DNA of 46,539 nucleotides, from positions 1 through 46,539 of the forward strand of contig DBMH01000336.1 of NCBI GenBank assembly GCA_002297645.1. Reading direction: 5' to 3'. The position numbers were made by a program, and so were the translations under genes. Below are positions 1 through 8,238 of this stretch, piece by piece. Every line of letters starts with the position of its first letter. Within the stretch, counting starts at the first letter, position 1. The notes under the pieces are model-generated. The model was not told the origin of the DNA. It saw only the letters and a list, made by a program, of their open reading frames with translations, and ran no database searches. This stretch comes from Rhodanobacteraceae bacterium UBA703. GTDB lineage: Bacteria > Pseudomonadota > Gammaproteobacteria > Xanthomonadales > Rhodanobacteraceae.

Positions 1-666
1 CGCCAACGGGTCGAGCGCCACGCCTCGCTGGAAGCGGCCTTGCCCGCGTGCGGCCTCACGGCCGGGCAGCGCGTGCTGGGGTTCGAGTCGGTCGGCTTCG
101 CGTGGCCGGGCGCGGCGCCGCTGCTGCAGGACCTGGACTTTCATCTCGTCGGGCCCGAGCGGGTCGCCCTGTGCGGGCGCAACGGAGCGGGCAAGAGCAC
201 GGTGCTCCGCCTCGCCGCCGGGCTGCTGGAACCCACGCACGGCCGGATCCTGCGCGGCGTGCCGTTCGCGCTGCTCGACCAGCACGCGGCGCTGCTCGAT
301 CGCGACGCGAGCGTGCTCGACAACTTCCAGCGATTGAATCCGGACGATGGCGCCACCGCGTGTCGCACCGCGCTCGCGCGCTTCCGCTTCCGGGCCGGTG
401 CTGCCCTGCAGCGGGTCGCCACGCTCAGCGGCGGTGAATTGCTGCGCGCGGCGCTGGCGTGCGTGCTCGGCGGCGGGGCGCCGCCCCAGTTGCTGCTGCT
501 CGACGAGCCGACCAACCATCTCGATCTCGACTCGATCGCTGCGATCGAGTCGGCGCTTTCCTCCTGGGACGGCGCGCTGCTCGTCGCCAGCCACGACGAG
601 GACTTTCTGGACGCGCTCGGCATCGAGCGCCGGATCGAGCCGCAGGCGCGCACGGAGGTGACCTGA
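1..666 (+). CDS. ABC-F family ATPase, C-terminal part (5' end outside window)
   Basis: The reading frame is open from base 1, so the start codon lies before the window and only the last 221 residues are seen. This is one complete ABC ATPase domain: Walker A GRNGAGKST (bases 175-201), signature LSGGE (about 424-438), Walker B LLLLDEPTNHLD (about 490-525) and the H-loop SHDEDF. The DEPTNHLD wording is characteristic of ABC-F proteins, which have two ATPase domains and no membrane segments and act on ribosomes in translation or antibiotic protection. A typical member is about 530 residues, so the first ATPase domain and linker are probably upstream. The exact subtype (Uup, EttA, resistance type) cannot be told from this half. 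The arginine-rich start of the visible part is consistent with the linker. The family call is secure; function is inferred from the family. Confidence 0.9.
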   Translation, partial: RQRVERHASLEAALPACGLTAGQRVLGFESVGFAWPGAAPLLQDLDFHLVGPERVALCGRNGAGKSTVLRLAAGLLEPTHGRILRGVPFALLDQHAALLDRDASVLDNFQRLNPDDGATACRTALARFRFRAGAALQRVATLSGGELLRAALACVLGGGAPPQLLLLDEPTNHLDLDSIAAIESALSSWDGALLVASHDEDFLDALGIERRIEPQARTEVT

Positions 667-818
667 GGATGGCATTTCCGGAGCGGCCGCGGCGGTAGCC
701 GGCTGCCCGAGACGCCGGGCTCGACCCGGTCCGCACTCGCCGATCCGGTACCAAGGCGACGTGTTCGCTGGAGGCCTTTTCGGCGCTGCGAAAACTCGTC
801 GGGCCCCTGTGCATCGTT

Positions 819-839
819 TCCCGCACGCCGTATGCGGGA
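819..839. terminator. Weak hairpin at a convergent gene junction
   Basis: A perfect 7-base inverted repeat, TCCCGCA and TGCGGGA, with a 7-base loop lies between the ABC-F gene and the response-regulator stop. There is no run of T on either side, so it is at best a weak terminator. Confidence 0.35.
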
Positions 840-852
840 GCGGTGGCGTTTC

Positions 853-1491
853 TCAGATCACGCGCAGCGTGATCGCCTTCAGCACGGCGCGCGTGCGGTC
901 GCGCGTACCGAGCTTGTCGAGGATGTCGGACACGTAGTTCTTCACCGTGCCCTCGGCGAGGAACAGCGAGCGCGCGATTTCCTTGTTCGAGTAGCCACCG
1001 GCGAGCAGGCGCAGGATCGCGACCTCGCGATCGCTGAAGTTGGACTTCGGCACCTCGTTGTCGCGGTAGGCGTAGCGCGCGCGCACGGGATCGGTCGCGA
1101 CCGGTTGCAGCAGCGATTCGCCGCGCGCCACCGCGCGGATCGCGTCGTGCAGGTCCTCCGGCGCCGCGTCCTTGAGCAGGAAACCTTGCGCGCCGGCGGC
1201 GACGGCGTCGAGCAGCAGCGCGCCGTCGTCGAACGTGGTCAACAGGATCAGCGGCGTCGCGTCGCCGCTCGCGCGCAGGGCGCGCAGGGCATCGGTGCCG
1301 GACAGGCCCGGCATGCGGATGTCCGACAGCACGACGTCGACCTGGGTCGCGGCCAGCGACGCCAGCAAGGCCTCGCCGTCGTCGGCTTCGACGACGACGC
1401 GCAGGTCGCCGAACTGCTCCAGCAGCGCCTTCAAGCCGGCGCGCACGAGGGCCTGGTCGTCGGCGAGCGCGATGCGGATTCCCTCGCTCAC
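853..1491 (-). CDS. NarL/FixJ-family response regulator
   Basis: A 212-residue two-component regulator. The receiver domain covers residues about 5-120, with acidic pocket D11/D12, phospho-acceptor D57 (in LSDIRMP) and K107 (in FLLKD). A LuxR-type helix-turn-helix occupies residues about 150-205 (SDREVAILRLLAGGYSNKEI, then EGTVKNYVSDI). Its start codon overlaps the stop of the upstream kinase gene by four bases (ATGA at 1488-1491), so the two are almost certainly translationally coupled and form a pair. Order, size and kinase type resemble DesK/DesR pairs, which sense membrane fluidity in Bacillus, but close relatives regulate many targets, often a neighbouring ABC exporter. No target genes are evident here. 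The divergent membrane-protein operon at 2793 is a candidate by position only. Confidence 0.93.
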   Translation of the reverse strand: MSEGIRIALADDQALVRAGLKALLEQFGDLRVVVEADDGEALLASLAATQVDVVLSDIRMPGLSGTDALRALRASGDATPLILLTTFDDGALLLDAVAAGAQGFLLKDAAPEDLHDAIRAVARGESLLQPVATDPVRARYAYRDNEVPKSNFSDREVAILRLLAGGYSNKEIARSLFLAEGTVKNYVSDILDKLGTRDRTRAVLKAITLRVI

Positions 1492-2612
1492 GACAGCGGC
1501 ACCCAGGCATCGACGCGGAAACCGTGCTCGCCGGCGAAGGCCACGCCGCCGCCGAGCGCCTCCAGGCGTTCACGCATGCCGGTGAGGCCGTTGCCGGCGT
1601 GCACGGAGCGGCTGCCGCGGCCGTCGTCGCGTACGCCGAGCACGATGCGTTCGCCCTCGCGCGCGAGGTGCAGCCAGACGTTCTCGGCACCGGAATGGCG
1701 TGCGGCATTGGTCAGGGCTTCCTGCGCGGTGCGCAGCAGGGCCTGGGCCTGTCCGACGTCGTCGACGCGCGCCTCCTCGGAGACGTCGAGATGCACTCTG
1801 GGGCGCGGCAGGGGCGCGGCGAGCTCTTCGATTGCGCGCTTGAGGTCCAGTCCCTGGTGGCGGCGCATCTGGCTGACCACGCCGCGCAGGTCGTCGAGCA
1901 GTTCGCCGGCCAGCGCCGCCGCCGTCGTCACCGCCGGCGGCGCGCCCGCCGGATCGCGCGCGAGCAGGGCGAGTTGCAGCTTCAGCGCGGTGAGCTTGTG
2001 GCCGGATACGTCGTGCAGTTCCCGCGCCAGGCGCAGGCGTTCGCCGTCGCGTGCGCTTTCCTCGAGCAGGGAACGCGTCGCCAGCAGGTGCGCGTTGACC
2101 TGCGCGAGTTCGTCGCGCGAGCGTTCGGCCTGCTTGGCGTAGTGGCCGGTCAGTCCGGCGAACGCCTGGAAGCCGGCGTAGAGCAGCCAGACGATGAGGG
2201 CGCTCGTGCGCGGCGAGACCGACAGCAGGATGGCGAGCAGGGCCAGGTTCGCGCCGACGACGAGCGCAATGCGCCAGGAACGCGTGAGGTCGATCGTCTG
2301 CACGACGACGAGGATCATCAGCACCGGCGCGATGCCGTCACCGCTCAGGGCAACCAGCGTCAGCGTGGCGGCGATCTCGATCGCGAGTGCGACGATCGAC
2401 CCGCGGCCGCCCGGATGCCGTCGCGAGCAGCCACTCTCGAACAGGAACGCGGCGAGGAAGACCAGCATCAAGCCGAGGATCGCGAGCGGCTGCGCGATCC
2501 GGTGCGCGCCGGCGTTGAAGCCGCCGGCGATCAGGCCCGCCAGCACGGTCCCCCAGGTCAGGTAGGCGGCGCAATGCAGCGGCGAGAACAGCCAGTGGCG
2601 GCGCGCGGACAT
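1488..2612 (-). CDS. HisKA_3 (DesK-like) sensor histidine kinase
   Basis: A 374-residue membrane sensor kinase. Residues about 15-155 form four to six hydrophobic segments with short loops and no clear periplasmic domain, as in sensors that read the membrane itself. The dimerisation and phosphotransfer region contains ELHDVSGHKLTALKLQ, with phospho-accepting H200, typical of HisKA_3 kinases that pair with NarL/FixJ regulators. The C-terminal ATPase region retains an N-box-like QEALTNAARHS, a DDGRG G1 box and GNGLTGMRERL. The gene precedes and overlaps the response regulator by four bases. The chosen ATG gives the first hydrophobic segment directly after a short basic N-terminus (MSARRHW). The pair faces away from the operon starting at 2793, leaving about 180 bases for divergent promoters. 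The signal sensed is unknown. Confidence 0.92.
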   Translation of the reverse strand: MSARRHWLFSPLHCAAYLTWGTVLAGLIAGGFNAGAHRIAQPLAILGLMLVFLAAFLFESGCSRRHPGGRGSIVALAIEIAATLTLVALSGDGIAPVLMILVVVQTIDLTRSWRIALVVGANLALLAILLSVSPRTSALIVWLLYAGFQAFAGLTGHYAKQAERSRDELAQVNAHLLATRSLLEESARDGERLRLARELHDVSGHKLTALKLQLALLARDPAGAPPAVTTAAALAGELLDDLRGVVSQMRRHQGLDLKRAIEELAAPLPRPRVHLDVSEEARVDDVGQAQALLRTAQEALTNAARHSGAENVWLHLAREGERIVLGVRDDGRGSRSVHAGNGLTGMRERLEALGGGVAFAGEHGFRVDAWVPLS

Positions 2613-2792
2613 GGCGGCGATCCGAGGGGAAGCGAAGCCGTTGTGTAGCGCCTCGAAGGGGCGGGCTCAAGCGCCGGGGACGAAAAGGTGACTTCCGGCA
2701 GGGCGAAGTGGTGACCGCCGGCATCTGGGCCGCCGTTGCCGCGACGGCGAGGATGGCGCCATCCGCTGCCGAGGCACGAAACCGCTCCCGTC

Positions 2793-3560
2793 ATGTCGAA
2801 CACGTTGCGCCTCCGTCCGACGTCCGCCTCGATCCTGGCGTTCCTGTGCCTGACCCTGCTGCTGGTCGAGGCGCACGAGCAGGTGCACGCGCTGGCGACG
2901 CGCTTGCTCTGTGGCGGCTGGGCCGGACGCGTGTTCGACAACGTGCTGCCGTATCCGGGGTGCAGCGCGAGGCGCCTTGCGCTCGTCGACATCGCCGCCC
3001 CGTTGTTCTCGTACGCGTGCCTCGGGCTCGGTGCCGCGCTCCTGGGACGCGCGGATCGCCGCACGCAGTCGTTCGGCTTCGCCCTGCTGTTCGCCAGCCT
3101 GCCGCTCGGGCGCGTCCTGCCGCAGGTCGTCACGGTCTTCGTCGCCGGCTCGACTGCGGACGAGTATTCGTTCGTCCACCGGCTCGCCGGCGACGCGCTC
3201 GGTCGCGGCGTCACGGGCACGGTGGCGGTGGCGATCGCGCTGGCATTCACGATGCCGCCGCTGCTCTTCGCCTGGCGCCGTCTGCCGTCGGCGCAGCGAC
3301 CGCTCCTCTTCGCCGGTTTCTGCGGCCTGCCGCTGCTGTTCGTGATCGTGTGGCTGATCGTCGGCATGAACGGCCTGCTCGCGCATGGCGTGCTGGCGTC
3401 GCTCGGAACGGCCGCGTGGCCGGGCCTCGTCAGGGTGCACACCGCGGTGGTCGCCGTGGCGTTCCTGCTGCTGTGCCGTCGACTGTCCGACCTGGTGCCT
3501 GCCGGCGGTCCCGTCCTTCCTCGCCCCTTCTTTCGCCCTTCACCGGAGTCCGCCGCATGA
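2793..3560 (+). CDS. Polytopic membrane protein with an intramembrane HExxH motif (possible M50-like metalloprotease)
   Basis: 255 residues, mostly hydrophobic, with about six predicted membrane segments. The first segment (residues about 12-40) carries HEQVH at 28-32, the HExxH zinc-binding signature, embedded in a hydrophobic stretch as in site-2-protease (M50) enzymes. A possible third ligand is the Asp in LVDIAAP about 40 residues later; the classical NPDG/LDxxP motif is not evident. The ATG at 2793 is chosen because it directly precedes the first membrane helix; an upstream in-frame ATG at 2736 would add 19 arginine/proline-rich residues. The stop overlaps the next start (ATGA, 3557-3560), so it heads a translationally coupled operon. 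Membrane location is seen; protease activity is an inference from one motif, and a non-catalytic role is possible. Confidence 0.7.
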   Translation: MSNTLRLRPTSASILAFLCLTLLLVEAHEQVHALATRLLCGGWAGRVFDNVLPYPGCSARRLALVDIAAPLFSYACLGLGAALLGRADRRTQSFGFALLFASLPLGRVLPQVVTVFVAGSTADEYSFVHRLAGDALGRGVTGTVAVAIALAFTMPPLLFAWRRLPSAQRPLLFAGFCGLPLLFVIVWLIVGMNGLLAHGVLASLGTAAWPGLVRVHTAVVAVAFLLLCRRLSDLVPAGGPVLPRPFFRPSPESAA

Positions 3561-4057
3561 TCCTCGACATCCTTCGCCATACGCCCGTCTGGGTCTACGC
3601 GCTGGCCGCATGGCTGACGTGGATGGGGCTCCGCCGCATGCGCCCGCGGGAACGCAGCGTCCGCAGCCTGTGGATCCTGCCGGCGGTGTTCATCGCCTGG
3701 GGGCTCGCCGGCCTGTTCGCGCAGCGGGCCGCCCTTCCGATGGCGCCGCTCTGGTGGCTGCTTGCCGCCACGCTCGGCGGGCTGATCGGGCCCCGCCTGG
3801 AGCCGGTGCCGCGGATCGACCGCGCGAGCGGGCTCGCGGTGCTGGCGGGAACGCCCGTCCCTCTGCTGCGTAACCTGGCCATTTTCGGCGCGCACTACCT
3901 GCTGCACGTCGCGGCCGTCCTGGACCCCGCTGGCACAGCACGCCTCATGAGCTGGGACGTCGCGGTCTCCGGCTTCTGCGCCGGCTATTTCATCGGCTGG
4001 GGCGCGTGTCTCGCGCGTGCCTGGCGCGCCGCACCGCCCCGTGCCTCTCTCGCCTGA
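3557..4057 (+). CDS. DUF6622-like four-helix inner-membrane protein
   Basis: 166 residues with four clear hydrophobic segments separated by short arginine-rich loops, a typical small polytopic inner-membrane protein. The opening (HTPVWVYALAAWLTWMGLRR) followed by RPRERSVRSLWILP resembles proteins named DUF6622 from memory; no function is known for them. Its ATG overlaps the stop of the preceding HExxH membrane protein by four bases and its stop is 21 bases before the DUF2141 gene, so the genes are very likely co-transcribed. The C-terminus is arginine- and alanine-rich and probably cytoplasmic. Existence of the gene is well supported; nothing in the sequence indicates an enzymatic role. Confidence 0.8.
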   Translation: MILDILRHTPVWVYALAAWLTWMGLRRMRPRERSVRSLWILPAVFIAWGLAGLFAQRAALPMAPLWWLLAATLGGLIGPRLEPVPRIDRASGLAVLAGTPVPLLRNLAIFGAHYLLHVAAVLDPAGTARLMSWDVAVSGFCAGYFIGWGACLARAWRAAPPRASLA

Positions 4058-4078
4058 CCTTCCTCCGAGGACATCTTC

Positions 4079-4498
4079 ATGAACATCCCCTGCAAGATCC
4101 TGCTCGGCTCGATCCTCTCCGCCGCCCCCGTCGTCCAGGCGGCCGACCTCGACGTGACCGTTGCCGATGTGCGGGCGGCCCGAGGCACGCTGATGATTTC
4201 CATCGACGGGTCGACCGACGCCTGGGACGGCAAGGCCAAGCCCGTCGCCGCGGCGACGCGCAAGGCGGGCGGCGCGCAGGAGACGTTCCATTTCGGCACG
4301 CTGCCGCCCGGCACCTATGCGGTGAAGGTTATTCACGACGAAAACGACAACGGCAAACTCGACACGAACTTCATGGGCATTCCGACGGAAGGGTACGGCT
4401 TCAGCAACGATCCGAAAGTGATGCGCAAGCCGACATTCGACGAGGCGAAGTTCGAGCTCGGCGACGGCGATGTCGCGATCACGATCCACTTGCGGTGA
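4079..4498 (+). CDS. DUF2141 secreted protein
   Basis: 139 residues: a cleavable signal peptide (about 1-21, ending VVQAADL) followed by one DUF2141 domain, a small beta-sandwich. Family hallmarks are GTLMISIDG near the start, FGTLPPGTYAVKVIHDENDNGKLDTN in the middle (quoted here only as overlapping short blocks: LPPGTYAVKV, then HDENDNGKLDTN) and PTEGYGFSNDP after it. DENDNGKLD resembles an acidic calcium-binding loop. The family is periplasmic or surface-exposed and often encoded beside carotenoid or lipid-related genes; its role is undefined. It is 21 bases after the DUF6622-like gene and 8 bases before the carotenoid oxygenase, an operon-like spacing. Start is supported by the AGGA of tcctccgaggacatcttc upstream. 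Confidence 0.9.
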   Translation: MNIPCKILLGSILSAAPVVQAADLDVTVADVRAARGTLMISIDGSTDAWDGKAKPVAAATRKAGGAQETFHFGTLPPGTYAVKVIHDENDNGKLDTNFMGIPTEGYGFSNDPKVMRKPTFDEAKFELGDGDVAITIHLR

Positions 4499-4506
4499 GG
4501 TGCGCC

Positions 4507-6021
4507 ATGGATCGCCGCCGTTTCCTCCGGAATTTCGCTGTTGGCCTGTCCGCCTGCGCCCTGGCGCCGCGTTTGCTACGCGCGGAGGTCGCCGTTGCGG
4601 GCGACGGCACGCGTTTCGCCCAGGCGCTCGCACGCGAGCCGTGGCTGGCCGGCTGGAAGAGCGTGGAGGCCGCGTCGTTCGGCCCCACCGTCGCGACGGT
4701 GGAGGGCTCCTGGCCGCCCGCGCTTGCCGGCACGCTGTATCGCAACGGCCCGGCCCTGTTCGAGCGCGCGGGTCTCCGCTACCACCACTGGTTCGACGGC
4801 GACGGCATGGTGCATGCGTGGCGCTGCGCGAAGGGCAAGGTGGAACATCGCGCACGCATGGTGGCGACCTCGAAGTACGCGCGCGAGCAGGCCGCCGGCC
4901 GCTTCCTGATGCCGGCGGCGGGGACGACGATTCCAGGAGCGTCGCCGATCCGCAACAACGACGACGTCAACACCGCGAACACGGCGGTGATCCGCTTCGG
5001 CGGCCGCGTGCTCGCGCTCTGGGAAGGCGGTTCCGCGATCGAACTCGACCCCGGAGATCTCCGCACACTGGGGCCGGTGACGTGGCGAGAGGATCTGGTC
5101 GCGGCGCCGTTCTCCGCGCATCCCTTGCCCGATCGCGACGGTTCGCTGTGGAACTTCGGTTCGCTCGACCTGCTCGGCGGCTCGGGTCTGCTGCTCTGGC
5201 ACGTCGGTGCGGACGGCCGGACGATCCGCACCGCGACGCTGTCGAGCGATCGCCCCGGCTACCTGCACGCCTTCGCGATGACGCAGCGTCACCTGGTCTT
5301 CGTGCTGACGCCCTACCGCATGGAGCAGGGCAGCGCGAAAGCCTTTTTCGAACGCCTGCGGTTCACGCCCGATCAACCCTGCCGCATCGCCGTCGTGCCG
5401 AAGGATGCGCTCGACTCGCCGCGCTGGTTCGAGACCGACTTTGCGGCGGTCTACCACTTCGCCGACGCGTGGGAACGCGGCAGCGAGATCTTCGTTCGCG
5501 CGGTGCGGCATCTCGACGTCGAGGAGATGCGCTCGCCGATGGGAGCGGCGATGCGCGGGGAGTCGCGCCGCCGCGACGACGCGAAGCCCTCCGAATTCTC
5601 GACCCTGCGTCTCGATACTTCGAAGGGCACGGCACGCTGGGAATCCGCCGGTTCCCGCGATCTCGAGTTTCCGGTGTTCGATGCGCGCCATGCGGACGCA
5701 ACGCCGGCGCGCGTGTTCGCGCCGGTGCGCGTCGACCCGGTGTCGACGCCGTACTTCAACGCGATCGTCGCGATCGACGGCGACCGCCGTATCGTGCATC
5801 GCTACGACGAGGGCGTGCTCGTCGAGGAGCACCGCTTCGTGCCGAAGCCCGGCCGCCGCCGCATCGGCGAAGGCTGGCTCGTCGGCACCGTGCTCGATCC
5901 GAAGCGCCATCGCAGCGGCCTCGCCGTGCTCGACGCGGAACGCGTGGCCGACGGGCCGCTTGCGACGGCCTGGCTGCCCTATGCCTTCCCGCTGGGCTTC
6001 CACGGCTGGTTTGCGGGCTGA
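4507..6021 (+). CDS. Carotenoid oxygenase (RPE65/CCD family) with a Tat-type signal
   Basis: 504 residues, the normal length for the family. These non-heme iron enzymes cleave carotenoids, apocarotenoids or related alkenes. The four expected iron ligands are all visible: H205 (SAHP), H254 (GYLHAFAMT), H317 (VYHFADAWE) and H499 (FHGWF, six residues from the end). Other family blocks are GTLYRNGPALFE, HHWFDGDGMVHA and NNDDVNTAN. The N-terminus MDRRRFLRNFAVG then a hydrophobic alanine-rich stretch ending LLRAEV is a plausible twin-arginine export signal, suggesting the folded iron protein is exported. The gene ends the operon begun at 2793. No carotenoid synthesis genes are in the window, so the substrate is unknown. 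The 3' end overlaps a small minus-strand gene by 43 bases. Confidence 0.93.
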   Translation: MDRRRFLRNFAVGLSACALAPRLLRAEVAVAGDGTRFAQALAREPWLAGWKSVEAASFGPTVATVEGSWPPALAGTLYRNGPALFERAGLRYHHWFDGDGMVHAWRCAKGKVEHRARMVATSKYAREQAAGRFLMPAAGTTIPGASPIRNNDDVNTANTAVIRFGGRVLALWEGGSAIELDPGDLRTLGPVTWREDLVAAPFSAHPLPDRDGSLWNFGSLDLLGGSGLLLWHVGADGRTIRTATLSSDRPGYLHAFAMTQRHLVFVLTPYRMEQGSAKAFFERLRFTPDQPCRIAVVPKDALDSPRWFETDFAAVYHFADAWERGSEIFVRAVRHLDVEEMRSPMGAAMRGESRRRDDAKPSEFSTLRLDTSKGTARWESAGSRDLEFPVFDARHADATPARVFAPVRVDPVSTPYFNAIVAIDGDRRIVHRYDEGVLVEEHRFVPKPGRRRIGEGWLVGTVLDPKRHRSGLAVLDAERVADGPLATAWLPYAFPLGFHGWFAG

Positions 6022-6293
6022 GACGACCACACGGGGGTGTCCGCGTCGCCCGCTCCGCCCGGAGGCGCCGACGACGGGCATTCCCTGCCGGTCGGAAGGC
6101 GTCCCGTGACGGCAATCCACAGGAACACGAAGCCGCTTCCGGCGCCAGGCAGGAGGCTCGACAGGAGGTCTCCGTCGAGTCCCCGGTCCATCGCCGAATC
6201 GCATAGGAGGAATATCGATACGATCGACATCGGCAGGCCCAGCAATCCGCAAGCGACTCTTTGCCATGCGGGCGCGAGGGCTTCCGGCTTCAT
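5979..6293 (-). CDS. Small predicted two-helix membrane protein
   Basis: A 104-residue frame with protein-like composition: hydrophobic segments at about residues 10-32 (VACGLLGLPMSIVSIFLL) and 47-63 (LLPGAGSGFVFLWIAV), an acidic loop between them, and a hydrophilic proline-rich tail. The surrounding 400 bases have no other gene, and the continuation of this frame upstream is only the antisense shadow of DUF885. The ATG at 6293 fits the first helix. Its 3' end overlaps the end of the carotenoid oxygenase gene antiparallel by 43 bases. I do not recognise a family. It could be a real small inner-membrane protein; chance is the alternative, although two well-formed helices in an otherwise empty interval favour a gene. 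Confidence 0.55.
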   Translation of the reverse strand: MKPEALAPAWQRVACGLLGLPMSIVSIFLLCDSAMDRGLDGDLLSSLLPGAGSGFVFLWIAVTGRLPTGRECPSSAPPGGAGDADTPVWSSQPANQPWKPSGKA

Positions 6294-6431
6294 GTGCGAG
6301 ACCCTGTATTCGGTAGAGGCAGGTTGGCACGGTCGCCCTCCCCCCCCGCAAACCCCCGTGCCCAACCAACGGCACCTTGCGGCACGGGGCGTCGATGCGA
6401 TGATCGAGCCTTTCCTCCACGGGAGCTCGCG

Positions 6432-8165
6432 ATGAGAACGACGTTCGCCGGCCTGCTGCTCGCCGGCCTGTGCATGACCGGCATGGCGCAGGCGGAAAGC
6501 GCGGACCAGCGCTTCGAGGCGCTGTACAAGCAGGAGTGGTCCTGGCGCCAGCAGCAGTTCGGCGGCTACGACGACGAGGATCGCGAATCCAGCGAACGCG
6601 ACCGCCGTCTGCCGGACGTCGGCGCGGCGGCGCAGAAGCAGCGGCTGGCATACTGGAGCGACGCGCTCAAGCAGCTCGACGCGATTCCCGAGGCCGAGCT
6701 GTCGGCGGAGAACCAGGTCAACCTCGCCGTCTACCGGCCGCAGGTCGAGAACCTCGCGGCGGACATCCGCTTCCGCGGCTACGAGATGCCGTTCAACAGC
6801 GACTCGCAGTTCTGGTCCAACCTCGGCTTCATGACGCGTCGTCCGCTGAACAGTGCGGAAGCGGTGCGCAACTACATCGCCAAGCTCGACGACGTGCCGC
6901 GCTATTTCGACCAGAACATCGACAACATGCGCGCCGGCCTGAAGCGGGGCTTCAGCGTGCCGCGCGCGGTGCTCGACGGCCGCGACGTGTCGATCGCGAG
7001 CCATGCCGAGGTGGCGTCGCCCGAAGCCAGCGATTTCTACAAGCCGCTGAAGTCGCTGCCGGCGTCGATTCCGGCCGAGGAGCAGGCACAGCTGCGCGCG
7101 GATGCGCAGCGCGCGATCCGCGAACACGTGGTCCCCGCCTATGCCAAGCTCCTGAAGTTCTTCCGCGAGGACTACGTGCCGAAGGCGCGCAAGACCCTCG
7201 CGGCGGAGGCGATGCCGGACGGCAAGGCGTTCTATCGCCAGCAGATCCGGGAATACACGACGCTCGATCTCGATCCGGAGGAAATCCACCGGATCGGACT
7301 GGGCGAAGTCGCGCGCATCGACGCCGAGATGCAGGCGACGATGAAGCAGACCGGTTTCAAGGGCGACTTTCCGGCCTTCCTCGAGTTCCTGCGCACCGAT
7401 CCGCAGTTCTACGCGAAGACGCCGGAAGAGCTGCTGATGCGCGCGGCGTGGATCGCCAAGCAGGTCGACGCCAAGATCGGCCGGTTCATCGGCCTGCTGC
7501 CGCGCGGCCGCTTCGGCATCGAGCCGGTGCCGGAGGCGATCGCGCCGTTCTGGACGGCCGGCCGCGGCAGCGCGCATACCTACTGGGTCAATACCTACGA
7601 CCTGCCGTCGCGACCGCTGTACAACCTGCCGGCGTTGACGCTGCACGAGTCTTCGCCGGGCCATTCGCTGCAGGGCGCGCTGGCCGAGGAGCAGAAGCAC
7701 TATCCGGACTTCCGCAGCCAGAACTACATCTCGGCCTACGGTGAAGGCTGGGCCCTCTACTGCGAGAAGCTCGGCAAGGAGATGGACATCTACCACACGC
7801 CGTACGAGGAGTTCGGCCGCGAGACCTACGAGATGTGGCGTGCCGCGCGCCTGGTCATCGACACGGGCATCCACCACAAGGGCTGGACGCGCCAGCAGGC
7901 GATCGACTACCTCGCTTCGCACACGGCGCTGAGCCGGCACGAAGTCGAGACCGAGGTGGATCGCTACATCTCGTGGCCGGGGCAGGCGCTCAGCTACAAG
8001 CTCGGCGAGATCAAGATCGTCGAACTGCGCGCCCGTGCCGAGAAGGAGCTGGGAGCGAAGTTCGACCTGCGTGCGTTCCACGACGCCGTCCTCGGCGAGG
8101 GCTCCGTCCCGTTGCCGGTACTGGAACGCCAGATCGACCGCTGGATCGCCAAGCGGAAAGGATGA
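6432..8165 (+). CDS. DUF885 family secreted protein (putative metallopeptidase/carboxypeptidase-like)
   Basis: 577 residues, usual for DUF885. A signal peptide covers about 1-21 (ending MAQAES). The hallmark LTLHESSPGHSLQ, with H405, E406 and H411, matches the HExxxGH element that serves as the zinc site in this gluzincin-like family. Downstream blocks SAYGEGWALYCEKLG, DTGIHHKGWTRQQAIDYL and YISWPGQALSYKLGE are also typical. Members are predicted periplasmic or lipoprotein peptidases; few have been assayed. The start codon follows a GGAG (gggagctcgcg). It is transcribed alone and ends in a strong hairpin at 8204 that it shares with the convergent OmpW gene. Family assignment is strong; peptidase activity is inferred from the motif. 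Confidence 0.92.
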   Translation: MRTTFAGLLLAGLCMTGMAQAESADQRFEALYKQEWSWRQQQFGGYDDEDRESSERDRRLPDVGAAAQKQRLAYWSDALKQLDAIPEAELSAENQVNLAVYRPQVENLAADIRFRGYEMPFNSDSQFWSNLGFMTRRPLNSAEAVRNYIAKLDDVPRYFDQNIDNMRAGLKRGFSVPRAVLDGRDVSIASHAEVASPEASDFYKPLKSLPASIPAEEQAQLRADAQRAIREHVVPAYAKLLKFFREDYVPKARKTLAAEAMPDGKAFYRQQIREYTTLDLDPEEIHRIGLGEVARIDAEMQATMKQTGFKGDFPAFLEFLRTDPQFYAKTPEELLMRAAWIAKQVDAKIGRFIGLLPRGRFGIEPVPEAIAPFWTAGRGSAHTYWVNTYDLPSRPLYNLPALTLHESSPGHSLQGALAEEQKHYPDFRSQNYISAYGEGWALYCEKLGKEMDIYHTPYEEFGRETYEMWRAARLVIDTGIHHKGWTRQQAIDYLASHTALSRHEVETEVDRYISWPGQALSYKLGEIKIVELRARAEKELGAKFDLRAFHDAVLGEGSVPLPVLERQIDRWIAKRKG

Positions 8166-8203
8166 TCGGCCGCGGAAACCGCTTCCCGCCGGCCCATCGG
8201 GCA

Positions 8204-8227
8204 GCCTCCCCCGCGTGCGGGGGAGGC
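8204..8227. terminator. Bidirectional hairpin between convergent DUF885 and OmpW genes
   Basis: A perfect 11-base inverted repeat (GCCTCCCCCGC and GCGGGGGAGGC) with a 2-base loop sits between two convergent stop codons. It has no U-tract. Such C/G-rich short-loop palindromes recur in high-GC proteobacterial genomes, so it may also be a dispersed repeat. Confidence 0.7.
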
Positions 8228-8238
8228 GAAAGCGGAGG

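Noticed and set aside
4576..6651. A 691-codon minus-strand frame
   Set aside because: It is antisense to the carotenoid oxygenase, arginine-rich with no motifs; only the separate 104-residue frame at 5979-6293 looks protein-like.
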